Part shown: positions 34,982 through 44,152 of the stretch, piece by piece
Layout of the letters: every line of letters starts with the position of its first letter
Position numbering within the stretch: the first letter of the stretch is position 1
Assembly: GCF_002252525.1 (NCBI RefSeq)
Contig: NZ_NNRM01000053.1
Location: 1 to 64,000 of the forward strand
DNA length: 64,000 bases
Source of the DNA: Brucella pseudogrignonensis
Lineage (GTDB): Bacteria > Pseudomonadota > Alphaproteobacteria > Rhizobiales > Rhizobiaceae
Direction of reading: 5' to 3'
Program-made: the position numbers and the translations under genes
The notes under the pieces: generated by a model
What the model saw: only the letters and a program-made list of their open reading frames with translations
Told to the model about the DNA's origin: nothing
Databases searched by the model: none

Positions 34982-36009
34982 ACCAGAGTTTTTCATCGCA
35001 AACAGCTCCATCCTCTGTGTCGGATGCCGCTCTTTCGGTCCGCAATCTTCGCAAATCGTTTCCGATCAAAGGCGGCACGATCTTTCAGCGTGATGTGGCT
35101 GAGGTTAAAGCGGTCGACGATATTTCGTTTGATCTGGCCAAGGGTGAGACGCTTGGCCTAGTCGGTGAATCCGGCTGCGGAAAATCCACACTCGGGCGTT
35201 GCCTGCTCAGGCTGATCGAGCCGACGAGCGGAGAGGTTCTGTTTCAGGGACAGAACGTGGCGCAGTTCTCGCCGAAAGAAATGCGCGCTGCACGCAAGCA
35301 TCTGCAATTCGTGTTTCAGGATCCGTTTGCTTCACTTCATCCGCGTATGCGCATCGAAGAAAGCATCGCCGAGCCGCTTCGTATCAGTGATCTTTCACAA
35401 CAGCAGCGTAAAGAGCGTGTCCAGGAAATGCTGCGACTTGTCCGGCTCAACCCGGAGCACGGCAAGCGTTATCCGCATGAGCTGTCAGGCGGCCAGCGGC
35501 AACGTGTCGTGATCGCACGCGCCTTGGCGCTTAACCCGCAGGTTATGGTGCTCGATGAACCTGTCTCGGCGCTCGACGTTTCGGTGCAGGCTGGGGTGCT
35601 GAATCTCTTGCAGGAAATTCAGGCGGAGTTCGGCACGTCCTACATCTTCATTGCGCATGATCTGTCAGTCGTGCGGCATATCTCGCACACGGTTGCAGTG
35701 ATGTATCTTGGGCGGATCGTTGAGAAGGCTCCGGCTGGAGAACTCTATAACCGACCGCTGCACCCTTACACGCAGGCTTTGATGTCGGCTGTTCCGCTGG
35801 CCGATCCGGTCATTGAGCGAAAGCGGCAGCAAATTCTGCTCAAGGGCGATGTGCCGAGCCCGATCAATCCCCCATCCGGTTGCCCGTTCAGAACCCGCTG
35901 TTTCAGGGCGGAAGCGATCTGCGCGGAAGTCAGGCCGGAATTGCAGCTTCAGGGAGGCGGACACGCGGTCGCGTGTCACTTCCCGCAGGAATGGCGATCA
36001 CCTCAGTAA
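34978..36009 (+). CDS. Dipeptide-type ABC ATPase, DppF family
   Basis: A 343-residue ATPase with Walker [10 protein letters not shown], signature [14 protein letters not shown], Walker [13 protein letters not shown] and the C-terminal Cys-rich end ([16 protein letters not shown]). Together with DppD it powers the DppBC channel; its binding protein is probably the one at 28052-29668. It starts in a 4-base overlap with dppD. Confidence 0.92.
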   Translation: MNQSFSSQTAPSSVSDAALSVRNLRKSFPIKGGTIFQRDVAEVKAVDDISFDLAKGETLGLVGESGCGKSTLGRCLLRLIEPTSGEVLFQGQNVAQFSPKEMRAARKHLQFVFQDPFASLHPRMRIEESIAEPLRISDLSQQQRKERVQEMLRLVRLNPEHGKRYPHELSGGQRQRVVIARALALNPQVMVLDEPVSALDVSVQAGVLNLLQEIQAEFGTSYIFIAHDLSVVRHISHTVAVMYLGRIVEKAPAGELYNRPLHPYTQALMSAVPLADPVIERKRQQILLKGDVPSPINPPSGCPFRTRCFRAEAICAEVRPELQLQGGGHAVACHFPQEWRSPQ

Positions 36010-36105
36010 TTCCCGTGACTAATTTTGACTATCAGGTGCCGCTTATCGCGGATGTTTGAGAAGGACGTGACCTTGAAAATAATGAACGAACTTGAGGTTC
36101 CTGTT

Positions 36106-37335
36106 ATGGGCGATAACAACTCTGCCCTTCCGCTGGCTGGAATAAAGGTTCTTGATCTTTCGCGCGTTCTTGCCGGTCCCTGGACCACGATGAGCCTTGC
36201 TGATCTTGGAGCCGAAGTCTGGAAAATCGAGAATATTCAAGGCGGTGATGACACGCGCGCGTGGTCGGTTCCCAATTATAAAGGAGCAAGTACCTATTTT
36301 CTCTGTGCTAACCGCGGCAAGAAAAGCCTGGCGCTCGATCTGAAGTCGCCAGAAGGCCTCGATATAATTTATGAACTGGCCAAGCAGGCGGATGTTGTGG
36401 TCGAGAACTTTCGTGCCGGAACTGTCGAACGCCTGAAAATTGATTACGCGACTTTGAAGGCGCTCAATCCCGGGCTCATCTATTGCTCAATATCCGGTTA
36501 TGGCCAAACCGGCCCGGAAGCACGCCGCCCCGGCTATGACTTCGTGGTTCAAGCTGAAAGCGGCCTGATGTCGATCACCGGACAAACCGATGGCGAGCCG
36601 ATGCGCATCGGCGTTGCTATGACCGATATCGTGGCGGGTATGGTTGGAACGCAATCCATTCTGGCAGCGCTTTATCAGCGCAAGACCACAGGTCTCGGAC
36701 AGTTTGTCGATATTTCTCTGTTTGAATGCGCGCTCAATACGCTTATCAATATTGGTAGTGCACATCTGAATGGCGGGCATATTCCCAAACGCTTTGGTAA
36801 TGCCCATCCGACCGTGGTGCCCTATCAGATTTTCGAGTGTTCCGATGGTGCCTTTGCCCTCGCTGTCGGTAACGACCGTCAGTTTGCAATCCTCTGCGAA
36901 AAGATCATTGGCCTGCCAGAACTTGCAGCGGACGATCGTTTCAAGACGGCAAGCGGGCGAGCGCTTAATCGTTCCGAACTGATACCGCCAATGGCTGAGC
37001 GTTTCCGCACCCAAACGCGCGAATATTGGATGGCTGAATGCCTGAAGATGGGCGTTCCTGCGGGGCAGGTGAAAACTGTTCCAGAAGCTTTTGAAAGTCC
37101 CAATGTTGTGGCACGGAATGTGGTGCAAACATTGGAAAGCCCACATCTGGGGCCGGTCTCTCTTGTGCGCCCAGCCCAAGGATTAGAGGCACAGAAACAT
37201 GCTTCCTATAAGGCGCCGCCAATGTTGGGTGAAGATAGTACCTCCATTCTGGAGGACGTTCTTCAATTCGATAAATCCAAACTGGCAGAGCTGATCGACG
37301 CCGGTGTCATCCATCAATATCAGGCAACAGTTTGA
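36106..37335 (+). CDS. Class III (CaiB/BaiF) CoA transferase
   Basis: A 409-residue CoA transferase. The N-terminus [33 protein letters not shown] is strongly conserved in the family, with catalytic aspartate expected in [17 protein letters not shown]. It moves CoA between acyl-CoA and a free acid, and would activate the imported compound for beta-oxidation. Several in-frame ATGs exist; 36106 was chosen because the conserved domain starts there and GAGG lies 8 bases upstream. Starts at 36025, 36052 or 36082 would add up to 27 residues. It follows dppF by 96 bases in the same direction. Confidence 0.88.
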   Translation: MGDNNSALPLAGIKVLDLSRVLAGPWTTMSLADLGAEVWKIENIQGGDDTRAWSVPNYKGASTYFLCANRGKKSLALDLKSPEGLDIIYELAKQADVVVENFRAGTVERLKIDYATLKALNPGLIYCSISGYGQTGPEARRPGYDFVVQAESGLMSITGQTDGEPMRIGVAMTDIVAGMVGTQSILAALYQRKTTGLGQFVDISLFECALNTLINIGSAHLNGGHIPKRFGNAHPTVVPYQIFECSDGAFALAVGNDRQFAILCEKIIGLPELAADDRFKTASGRALNRSELIPPMAERFRTQTREYWMAECLKMGVPAGQVKTVPEAFESPNVVARNVVQTLESPHLGPVSLVRPAQGLEAQKHASYKAPPMLGEDSTSILEDVLQFDKSKLAELIDAGVIHQYQATV

Positions 37336-37345
37336 GGAGAGAGTG

Positions 37346-38797
37346 ATGACGAACACTCAAGTGGAATATTCCAATATCAAGCTGTTCATTGATGGAACAT
37401 GGCGCGATGGTAGTTCTGGTGAAACGGTTGACGTCCTGAACCCGGCGACCAACGACGTTATCGGACATATTGCTAAAGCCACGACAGCAGATCTTGATGA
37501 CGCTTTGGCTGCCGCCGAGCGTGGCTTTGAGATTTGGCGCAAGGTATCGGCCTTTGATCGTTATAAGATGCTGCGCAAGGCTGCAGACATTTTTCGGGCT
37601 CGCGGCGAGGGCGTTGCGCGCTTGCTGACGATTGAGCAGGGCAAGCCTCTGGCGGAAGCGCGTGCCGAGGCTGCTGCGGCCGGTGACCTGATCGACTGGT
37701 TTGCAGAAGAAGCCCGGCGCAGCTATGGGCGTATCGTTCCGCCACGCTTTGCAAATGTGATGCAATCGGAAGTCAAAGAGCCGGTCGGTCCAGTGGCTGC
37801 GTTTACTCCTTGGAACTTTCCAATCAACCAGTCGGTTCGCAAAATATCTGCGGCTCTGGCTGCTGGCTGCTCCATCATTTTGAAAGCTGCTGAAGATACG
37901 CCGGCAGCCCCAGCCGAACTGGTGCGCGCCTTTGCTGATGCTGGTTTGCCTGATGGTGTTATCAACCTCGTTTATGGCGATCCGGCAGAGATCTCGTCTT
38001 ACCTCATACCTCATCCTGTGATTAAGAAAGTGTCATTTACGGGTTCGACGCAGGTGGGAAAGCAGCTTGCAGCGTTGAGTGGTTTGCACATGAAGCGGGC
38101 CACGATGGAGCTTGGTGGACATGCGCCGGTTGTCATCCTGGCAGATGCCGATGTGGAGCAGGCAATCAAGGTGGCAGCTGCAGCCAAGTTCAGAAATGCA
38201 GGCCAGATTTGCATCGCACCCACTCGGTTTCTGATTGAAGAACCAGTCTACGATCAGGTGATCGAAGGTCTTTCAACTTACGCCCGTTCGTTGAAAGTCG
38301 GAGATGGGCTCGATGCCGAAACGACAATGGGACCGCTGGTCAATGCGCGCCGGGTCAACGCCATGGAGCGCTTGATTGGTGATGCGAAGGAACACAAGGC
38401 CAAAGTGGTTACGGGCGGCGAACGCATTGGCAATCGCGGCAATTTCTTTGAGCCAACGATCCTTGCAGATGTGCCGCGTGATGCGGCAATCATGAACGAG
38501 GAGCCGTTTGGTCCGGTGGCACTTCTCAATAGCTTTCAGTCACTTGACGAGGCTTTGGTGGAAGCCAACAGGCTCAATTATGGTCTTGCTGCTTATGCTT
38601 TTACTGGATCATCGGCCAATGCTGCAAAAATCTCTTCTTCTGTTCGCAGCGGAATGATCACTATCAATCACTACGGGTTGGCACTGCCGGAAGTACCTTT
38701 CGGTGGCATCAACGATTCCGGCTACGGAACCGAAGGCGGAGCCGACGCGCTGGATGCCTACCAGAATACGAAATTCGTTTCGCATTTGCAGGCATAG
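37346..38797 (+). CDS. NAD(P)-dependent aldehyde dehydrogenase, succinate-semialdehyde type
   Basis: A 483-residue aldehyde dehydrogenase. It has the NAD-binding segments [20 protein letters not shown] and [13 protein letters not shown], the general base in [13 protein letters not shown] and the nucleophile Cys in [14 protein letters not shown]. The sequence group resembles GabD-type succinate- or related omega-semialdehyde dehydrogenases. In this cluster it would oxidise an aldehyde acid to a dicarboxylate before CoA activation. It starts 10 bases after the CoA-transferase stop, with GAGGAGAG before the ATG. Confidence 0.9.
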   Translation: MTNTQVEYSNIKLFIDGTWRDGSSGETVDVLNPATNDVIGHIAKATTADLDDALAAAERGFEIWRKVSAFDRYKMLRKAADIFRARGEGVARLLTIEQGKPLAEARAEAAAAGDLIDWFAEEARRSYGRIVPPRFANVMQSEVKEPVGPVAAFTPWNFPINQSVRKISAALAAGCSIILKAAEDTPAAPAELVRAFADAGLPDGVINLVYGDPAEISSYLIPHPVIKKVSFTGSTQVGKQLAALSGLHMKRATMELGGHAPVVILADADVEQAIKVAAAAKFRNAGQICIAPTRFLIEEPVYDQVIEGLSTYARSLKVGDGLDAETTMGPLVNARRVNAMERLIGDAKEHKAKVVTGGERIGNRGNFFEPTILADVPRDAAIMNEEPFGPVALLNSFQSLDEALVEANRLNYGLAAYAFTGSSANAAKISSSVRSGMITINHYGLALPEVPFGGINDSGYGTEGGADALDAYQNTKFVSHLQA

Positions 38798-38844
38798 GCC
38801 CTGCACCGGCAACCATCATCATTCCCGAAATACGAGACCTCATT

Positions 38845-40047
38845 ATGAGTGAAGCCTTTATCTGTGATTATGTTCGTACACCGATCGGTCGTTTTGGTGG
38901 TTCCCTTTCATCTGTGAGAACGGATGATCTAGGGGCTATTCCGCTTCGCTCGTTAATGGAGCGTAATGGGGCTGTTGATTGGGAAGCGGTGGACGATGTT
39001 ATTTTCGGTTCTGCTAATCAGGCAGGCGAAGACAATCGCAATGTTGCACGTATGTCGCTGTTGCTCGCCGGACTGCCAGTCAGCATAACGGGAACGACTA
39101 TCAATCGTTTATGCGGGTCTGGAATGGACGCCATTATTAGTGCAGCGCGGGCGATTAAGGCCGGTGAAGCTGATCTGATGGTTGCGGGTGGCGTTGAAAG
39201 CATGAGCCGGGCTCCTTTCGTTATGCCAAAGGCTGATGCCGCCTTTTCGCGACGGGCTGAAATATACGATACGACAATTGGCTGGCGCTTCATAAACCCG
39301 CTGATGAAGAAGCAATATGGTGTCGAGTCGATGCCTGAAACCGGTGAGAACGTTGCGGCAGACTACCAGATTTCGCGCGAGGATCAGGACGCCTTTGCGA
39401 TGCGCAGTCAGGAAAAAGCTGCGGCCGCGCAGGCTAACGGCAGGCTGGCCAAGGAGATCGTAAACGTCACCATCCCGCAACGCAAAAGTGCTGCGCTGGT
39501 GGTCGAGCATGATGAACATCCGCGCGCAACATCCATCGACGCCCTTTCAAAAATGGGTACGCCTTTTCGGGCTGGCGGTACGGTTACGGCGGGCAACGCT
39601 TCTGGGGTCAATGATGGTGCTGCAGCCCTGATCATTGCCTCTGAAGAAGCAATCAAGAAATATGCCCTGAAACCTCTGGCGAGAATAATGGGCGGTGCCA
39701 CTGCCGGTGTGCCACCGAGGATTATGGGTATAGGCCCAGCGCCCGCAACACAGAAACTTCTGGTCAGGCTCGGGCTTGCCATCGATGCAATGGACGTCAT
39801 CGAACTCAATGAGGCTTTCGCCTCTCAGGGGCTTGCTGTCTTGCGCGAACTTGGCGTTACTGACGACGATCACCGGGTTAACCCGAACGGCGGTGCGATT
39901 GCGCTGGGTCATCCGCTTGGCATGTCGGGCGCACGGATCACAGGATCAGCAGCGCTCGAACTTTCTTTGAACGGCGGTCGTTATGCGCTGGCGACAATGT
40001 GCATCGGTGTGGGTCAAGGGATTGCAATCGCTCTGGAAAAAGTTTGA
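38845..40047 (+). CDS. Thiolase, 3-oxoadipyl-CoA (PcaF/PaaJ) type
   Basis: A 400-residue thiolase. C90 in TTINRLCGSGMDAI is the acyl-accepting cysteine; NPNGGAIALGHPLGMSGARI supplies the histidine and CIGVGQGIAI the second cysteine. The N-terminus EAFICDYVRTPIGRFGGSLS and the QAGEDNRNVARMSLLLAGLP run are typical of beta-ketoadipyl-CoA thiolases. It would split the beta-keto product of the hydroxyacyl-CoA dehydrogenase into acetyl-CoA and a shortened acyl-CoA such as succinyl-CoA. It is last in the dpp-catabolic operon. Confidence 0.9.
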   Translation: MSEAFICDYVRTPIGRFGGSLSSVRTDDLGAIPLRSLMERNGAVDWEAVDDVIFGSANQAGEDNRNVARMSLLLAGLPVSITGTTINRLCGSGMDAIISAARAIKAGEADLMVAGGVESMSRAPFVMPKADAAFSRRAEIYDTTIGWRFINPLMKKQYGVESMPETGENVAADYQISREDQDAFAMRSQEKAAAAQANGRLAKEIVNVTIPQRKSAALVVEHDEHPRATSIDALSKMGTPFRAGGTVTAGNASGVNDGAAALIIASEEAIKKYALKPLARIMGGATAGVPPRIMGIGPAPATQKLLVRLGLAIDAMDVIELNEAFASQGLAVLRELGVTDDDHRVNPNGGAIALGHPLGMSGARITGSAALELSLNGGRYALATMCIGVGQGIAIALEKV

Positions 40048-40074
40048 GCAGGCGCGGTGCGTTAGCCGTAACGG

Positions 40075-40986
40075 TCATACGTCCTCTGCACCCGAGCGGC
40101 TGATATGGCGTTTGAGCAGGGCTGCAGCAAATTCAAAGTCTCTATTCTCGATGGCTTCGAGAATACCTAAGTGATCTTTGCAAGCCTTGCGGATACGCTC
40201 TTCGCCCAAACGATCGAAGTCGGAATATTCCGTCATGCGGCGAAGATGGTTCTGCCACCGGACTGATTGCGTGAAAAACCGATTATTCGCCCACGAAACA
40301 ATGGTTTCGTGAAAGTTTGCATTGGCGTTGAACCAGAGATCCCGTGTGAGGCTCTGGATCGGCAAGACCGATATTTCATTCTGCTCGCGTTGCAAAGCTG
40401 CGAGCTGGCTGAGATCAGGCGCGTAGTCGGGTTGCGAAAGCGCACCGCATTCGATCACCAGGCGGAAGGCGTAGCTTTCATTGACCGCGCGCTCATTATC
40501 GAGCGACTCGGCAAAGCGCCAGCCATGGCCCGGAAGACGCTCTGCGAGACCTTCGGTGGCAAAACGCATCAGAACCCGGCGCACCGCGCCGCGCGTTGCA
40601 CCCAGCTGATCGGCAAGTTCGGCTTCCGACACTTCGTCACCAACAGCACCAGAGGCGCGCGCACTCATCAGACGCCGGTAGAGCTCTTCCGCCTCCGATG
40701 GCGGCAGCAGGTTGTCGTTAAGTTCGTCCGGCTCTGGAATGCGATGCAGCTGATATCCGCGATTGGGTGTCTGGCTGACAATACCCTGCTGCACAAGAAG
40801 ATTGAGCACCTGACGCACGGGCGACCGCGATACACGAAGCTCTTTTGCAATGGCAGCATCCGACAGCCGGTCGCCGATATTCCAGCGTGCAGCGGATATG
40901 AGCGAGACCATTTTATGTGCGACTTCCGCCTGAAGACTGCTCAGGCCGGATTCGCCTTCCGTTGATCTCTTAACGTCCATATTCAC
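40075..40986 (-). CDS. GntR-family regulator with two winged helices and an FCD domain
   Basis: A 303-residue regulator, longer than the usual 230-250. Two winged-helix segments can be seen: one near residues 20-75 (IAKELRVSRSPVRQVLNLLVQQG, then GYQL) and one near 95-165 (LADQLGATRGAVRRVLMRFATEG, then GHGWRF). The C-terminal part (FHETIVSWANNRFF and KACKDHLGILEAIENRD) is the FCD-type ligand domain. It begins with GTG after AGGGGG; an ATG two codons later is possible. It is convergent with the thiolase and divergent from the C45 hydrolase operon, which it probably controls. Confidence 0.85.
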   Translation of the reverse strand: MNMDVKRSTEGESGLSSLQAEVAHKMVSLISAARWNIGDRLSDAAIAKELRVSRSPVRQVLNLLVQQGIVSQTPNRGYQLHRIPEPDELNDNLLPPSEAEELYRRLMSARASGAVGDEVSEAELADQLGATRGAVRRVLMRFATEGLAERLPGHGWRFAESLDNERAVNESYAFRLVIECGALSQPDYAPDLSQLAALQREQNEISVLPIQSLTRDLWFNANANFHETIVSWANNRFFTQSVRWQNHLRRMTEYSDFDRLGEERIRKACKDHLGILEAIENRDFEFAAALLKRHISRSGAEDV

Positions 40987-41181
40987 GCGCAGCGCCCCCT
41001 GAATGTGCGTTCTCCCATGAACCTATGCTCAAAGAATACGGGATATTTCGCAATAGGCCATTTCTTTCTCGTATAGCCTATCCCATTGGAATGACAGGCT
41101 GACTCTCTGTAGGAAGGGTATAAATCAAATTGTTCCATATTCTAATAAAAAACTATTGACTCCGCAATGATTGAATGTGAA

Positions 41182-41200
41182 TTGTATTAAGCAGATACAA
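41182..41200. promoter_or_regulatory. Inverted repeat TTGTAT-7-ATACAA before the C45 hydrolase operon
   Basis: Two 6-base arms in the 235-base divergent region, 22 bases before the hydrolase start codon. The shape resembles GntR/FCD operators. Its position would block transcription start or elongation. Confidence 0.4.
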
Positions 41201-41221
41201 AATACAAAATATGGATTGAGT

Positions 41222-42388
41222 ATGTCAGTTACCCCATTTCCATTCATTACAGTTTCGGGCGTACCGGAAGAGCGCGGGCGCCAATATGGGGTGCTGGCGG
41301 CGGAACGCATCCGGCGCAGCGCTGGTCTTTATTCCAGCACGCTCGACGCGTTTGGTCTTTCGCCTGAGCGCAGGCAAGGTCTCATCGAAGAATTTGCCGG
41401 CCGGATCGAGGAATTCGACGCGTCTTATGTCGAGGAAATGCGCGGCATCGCCAAAGGTGCGGATGTGCCGTTTGAGCAGATCGTCATGATCAATGCACGC
41501 ACGGAAGTCGTTGCGATGGCGCGTGCGGAAACGGGGTCGCCTGATCCCGAAGAGCAGGATGATGGCTGCACCGGTGCTCTCATCATGCCTGCGAAAAGTG
41601 CTTCTGGTAATCTGGTTCATGGCCAGAACTGGGACTGGCGTTCTGAATGTGTGGAAACCGGCATTGTGCTGCGTGTTCGCAACAATAACGGTCCCGATTT
41701 TGTAACGTTTGTCGAGGCTGGTGGGCTGGCGCGCAGCGGCTTCAATGAAGCGGGAATCTCGATCACCGCCAATTATCTCGAATGCGAACGCGACTATAAG
41801 AAGCTAGGCGTTCCTTTGGGGCTCGTGCGCCGCAAGGTGCTTGAGCAGGAGCATTTTGCGAAAGCAATCAAGGCTGTGGCTTCGACACCAAAATCCTGCT
41901 CAAACAATATCATGATTGCGACGAGCGCCGGTTTCGGCATCGATTTTGAATGTGCGCCGGATGAGTCCTTCCCGATCTTGCCGGAGAATGATCTGATCGT
42001 TCATGCCAATCATTGGGTCAGCCCAATTGCGCTGACAAAGCTGCGCGACACCGGCATCCCGTTCGTACCTGAAAGCTTCTACCGTGATTGGCGCGTTCGC
42101 CAGTCTCTTGAATCACATGGTGGAAAAATTGGTCGCAAGGAGCTGAAAGAAGCACTGTTCGACGACTTCCTGACACCTTATGCAGTCTGCCGCCCGCCGC
42201 GTCCCGGCAATCACGACAATATCACGGCCACAGTTGCCATGGTGGTGATGGAAGCAGCGCTTGGCATGATGGAAATCGCGCCGCTGCCTGCTTTGAACCG
42301 CCAGTTTGCGACCTACTGTCTGCAGGATTATACGCCGCTACCGTCTGATGCCGCGCCACGCGCGAAATCCCTCTTTATCGAAGGCTAA
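41222..42388 (+). CDS. C45-family peptidase/acyltransferase (isopenicillin N acyltransferase-like)
   Basis: A 388-residue Ntn-hydrolase candidate. The segment EEQDDGCTGALIMPAKS followed by LVHGQNWDW matches the self-cleaving site of the penicillin acyltransferase family, with cleavage between Gly and Cys making Cys the N-terminal nucleophile. N-terminal helices contain FPFITVSGVPEERGRQYG, and the late part PPRPGNHDNITATVAMVV is also conserved in the family. No signal peptide is visible, so it acts in the cytoplasm. Relatives hydrolyse or transfer acyl groups on amides; the substrate here is unknown. It leads an operon with a dipeptide-type importer. The start was chosen where the conserved N-terminus begins; the ribosome site is weak. 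Confidence 0.82.
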   Translation: MSVTPFPFITVSGVPEERGRQYGVLAAERIRRSAGLYSSTLDAFGLSPERRQGLIEEFAGRIEEFDASYVEEMRGIAKGADVPFEQIVMINARTEVVAMARAETGSPDPEEQDDGCTGALIMPAKSASGNLVHGQNWDWRSECVETGIVLRVRNNNGPDFVTFVEAGGLARSGFNEAGISITANYLECERDYKKLGVPLGLVRRKVLEQEHFAKAIKAVASTPKSCSNNIMIATSAGFGIDFECAPDESFPILPENDLIVHANHWVSPIALTKLRDTGIPFVPESFYRDWRVRQSLESHGGKIGRKELKEALFDDFLTPYAVCRPPRPGNHDNITATVAMVVMEAALGMMEIAPLPALNRQFATYCLQDYTPLPSDAAPRAKSLFIEG

Positions 42389-42392
42389 AGAA

Positions 42393-43337
42393 ATGCTGCG
42401 CTTTGCGCTTTCCAGAATAGGCATGGCCATTCCAACATTGCTGATCGTGGCAGTGGCTGTGTTTGTGATTGTCCGGTTGATACCGGGCGATCCTGCAGCC
42501 CTGATGCTGGGCGATTCTGCGGATGCTGCGACGCTGGCCGCGCTGCGCGAGCAGCTGGGCCTCAATCACAGCGTCTTTACCCAGTTTTTGATCTGGGGAG
42601 GCAATGTTCTGCATGGTGATCTCGGTGTCTCCATTGCCAACCAGCAGCCGGTTCTTTCGCTGGTTCTGGAGCGCTTTTCGGTCAGTGCGCGTATCGTCTT
42701 GTCAGCAGTTATGCTTTCTACGCTTGTCGCTGTTCCGCTTGGAATGATCGCAGCCTGGAAGCAGAACAGCCTGACCGATCTGACGCTTGTGACCTGCGCC
42801 ACCTTGCTGCTTTCGGTTCCGACATTCTGGATGGGCTTGCTGCTGTTGCTGGCCTTTGGCCTCAAGCTCGGCTGGTTGCCGATTGTCGGCTATGTCAGCT
42901 TTGGTGAGAACCCATGGAAAGCGTGTCTCTATCTGGTTTTGCCGATCACCACACTGTTTCTGCATGAAATCGGCGTCATTCTGCGGATGGCACGCGCCTC
43001 GACGCTTGAAGTGTTGAATCTGGATTACATCACCCATGCCCGCGCCAAGGGACTGTCGGAAGCAACCGTGATGTGGCGTCATGCTTTCCGTAATGCGTTT
43101 GGCCCGACCTGGACACTGTTGGGGCTGATCCTTGGCAATCTGCTTGGCGGTATTGCAGTTGTGGAAACGGTTTTCACGATTCCCGGACTTGGCAGGCTTC
43201 TGGTTGATGCAATCTTTGCTCGCGATTATCCCGTCATTCAGGGCTGCTTGCTGTTCACGGCCTGCGTTTATGTGCTGGTCAATCTGATCGTGGACCTTCT
43301 CTATCCGTTCTTCGACCCGAAGGTGACGGCGAAATGA
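42393..43337 (+). CDS. Dipeptide-type ABC permease, DppB family (second system)
   Basis: A 314-residue inner-membrane permease with RLIPGDPAALMLGDSAD, LREQLGLNHSVFTQFLIW, GDLGVSI and the coupling loop LDYITHARAKGLSEATVMWRHAFRN. It starts 4 bases after the C45 gene stop and overlaps the next permease by ATGA. An upstream in-frame ATG would lie within the previous gene and is rejected. Confidence 0.92.
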   Translation: MLRFALSRIGMAIPTLLIVAVAVFVIVRLIPGDPAALMLGDSADAATLAALREQLGLNHSVFTQFLIWGGNVLHGDLGVSIANQQPVLSLVLERFSVSARIVLSAVMLSTLVAVPLGMIAAWKQNSLTDLTLVTCATLLLSVPTFWMGLLLLLAFGLKLGWLPIVGYVSFGENPWKACLYLVLPITTLFLHEIGVILRMARASTLEVLNLDYITHARAKGLSEATVMWRHAFRNAFGPTWTLLGLILGNLLGGIAVVETVFTIPGLGRLLVDAIFARDYPVIQGCLLFTACVYVLVNLIVDLLYPFFDPKVTAK

Positions 43338-44152
43338 AAAATCTCTCTCTCAACGCGATTATTGGCGGAACTCTGACCGCAACGCTTCTCACGATAGCGG
43401 TGGTAGGTTCCTTCTGGACGCCTTACAACCCGCTTGCCCTCGACTTTGCCGCGCGCCTTGCGCCGCCAAGCGCTGCGCATTGGCTGGGTACGGATGAATT
43501 TGGGCGCGACCAGCTAAGCCGTCTTATGAGAGGCGCATCGGCCAGTGTTTCAATCAGCGTGTTCACAGTCTTTCTCGCCACCCTCGGCGGAGTGCTTATC
43601 GGGGCGATCAGCGGCTTCTTGCGTGGCTGGTTCGACCGGCTGTTGATGATGGTCAATGATGCTTTGCTGGCATTCCCCGGCATATTGATGGCGCTTGGTT
43701 TGCTGGCCGTCTTTGGTGCCAACAAGAACGGCATCATCTTAGCACTTGCTTTGGCCTATATGTCTTCGGTGATCCGCGTGGTCCGTGGCACGGTTTTGAG
43801 CCTGCGTGAACGGGAGTTCGTTGAGGCCTCCCGCGTCATGGGAAACTCGGAAATCTATACGATGGTGCGCCATATTCTGCCCAACTGTCTGGCACCTGTT
43901 CTGGTCATGGCAACGTCCATGTGCGGCTGGGCAATTCTCGCAGAAAGCTCGCTTAGCTTTCTGGGGCTGGGTGTGCCGCCGCCAGCGCCGACTTGGGGCA
44001 ATATGCTGGCGGGAAGCCGCAATTTCATTGAGCAGGCCGTTTGGCTTGGTATCTTCCCCGGCCTTGCAATTTCGCTGTCGCTGCTTGGTATTAATCTTCT
44101 TGGTGACGCGTTGCGCGACCGCCTCGACCCACGCATGAGGAAGCGCTCATGA
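43334..44152 (+). CDS. Dipeptide-type ABC permease, DppC family (second system)
   Basis: A 272-residue inner-membrane permease with HWLGTDEFGRDQLSRLMRGA, the coupling loop EFVEASRVMGNSEIYTMVRHILP and SFLGLGVPPPAPTWGNMLAGS. It is translationally coupled to both neighbours by 4-base ATGA overlaps. Confidence 0.92.
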   Translation: MKNLSLNAIIGGTLTATLLTIAVVGSFWTPYNPLALDFAARLAPPSAAHWLGTDEFGRDQLSRLMRGASASVSISVFTVFLATLGGVLIGAISGFLRGWFDRLLMMVNDALLAFPGILMALGLLAVFGANKNGIILALALAYMSSVIRVVRGTVLSLREREFVEASRVMGNSEIYTMVRHILPNCLAPVLVMATSMCGWAILAESSLSFLGLGVPPPAPTWGNMLAGSRNFIEQAVWLGIFPGLAISLSLLGINLLGDALRDRLDPRMRKRS

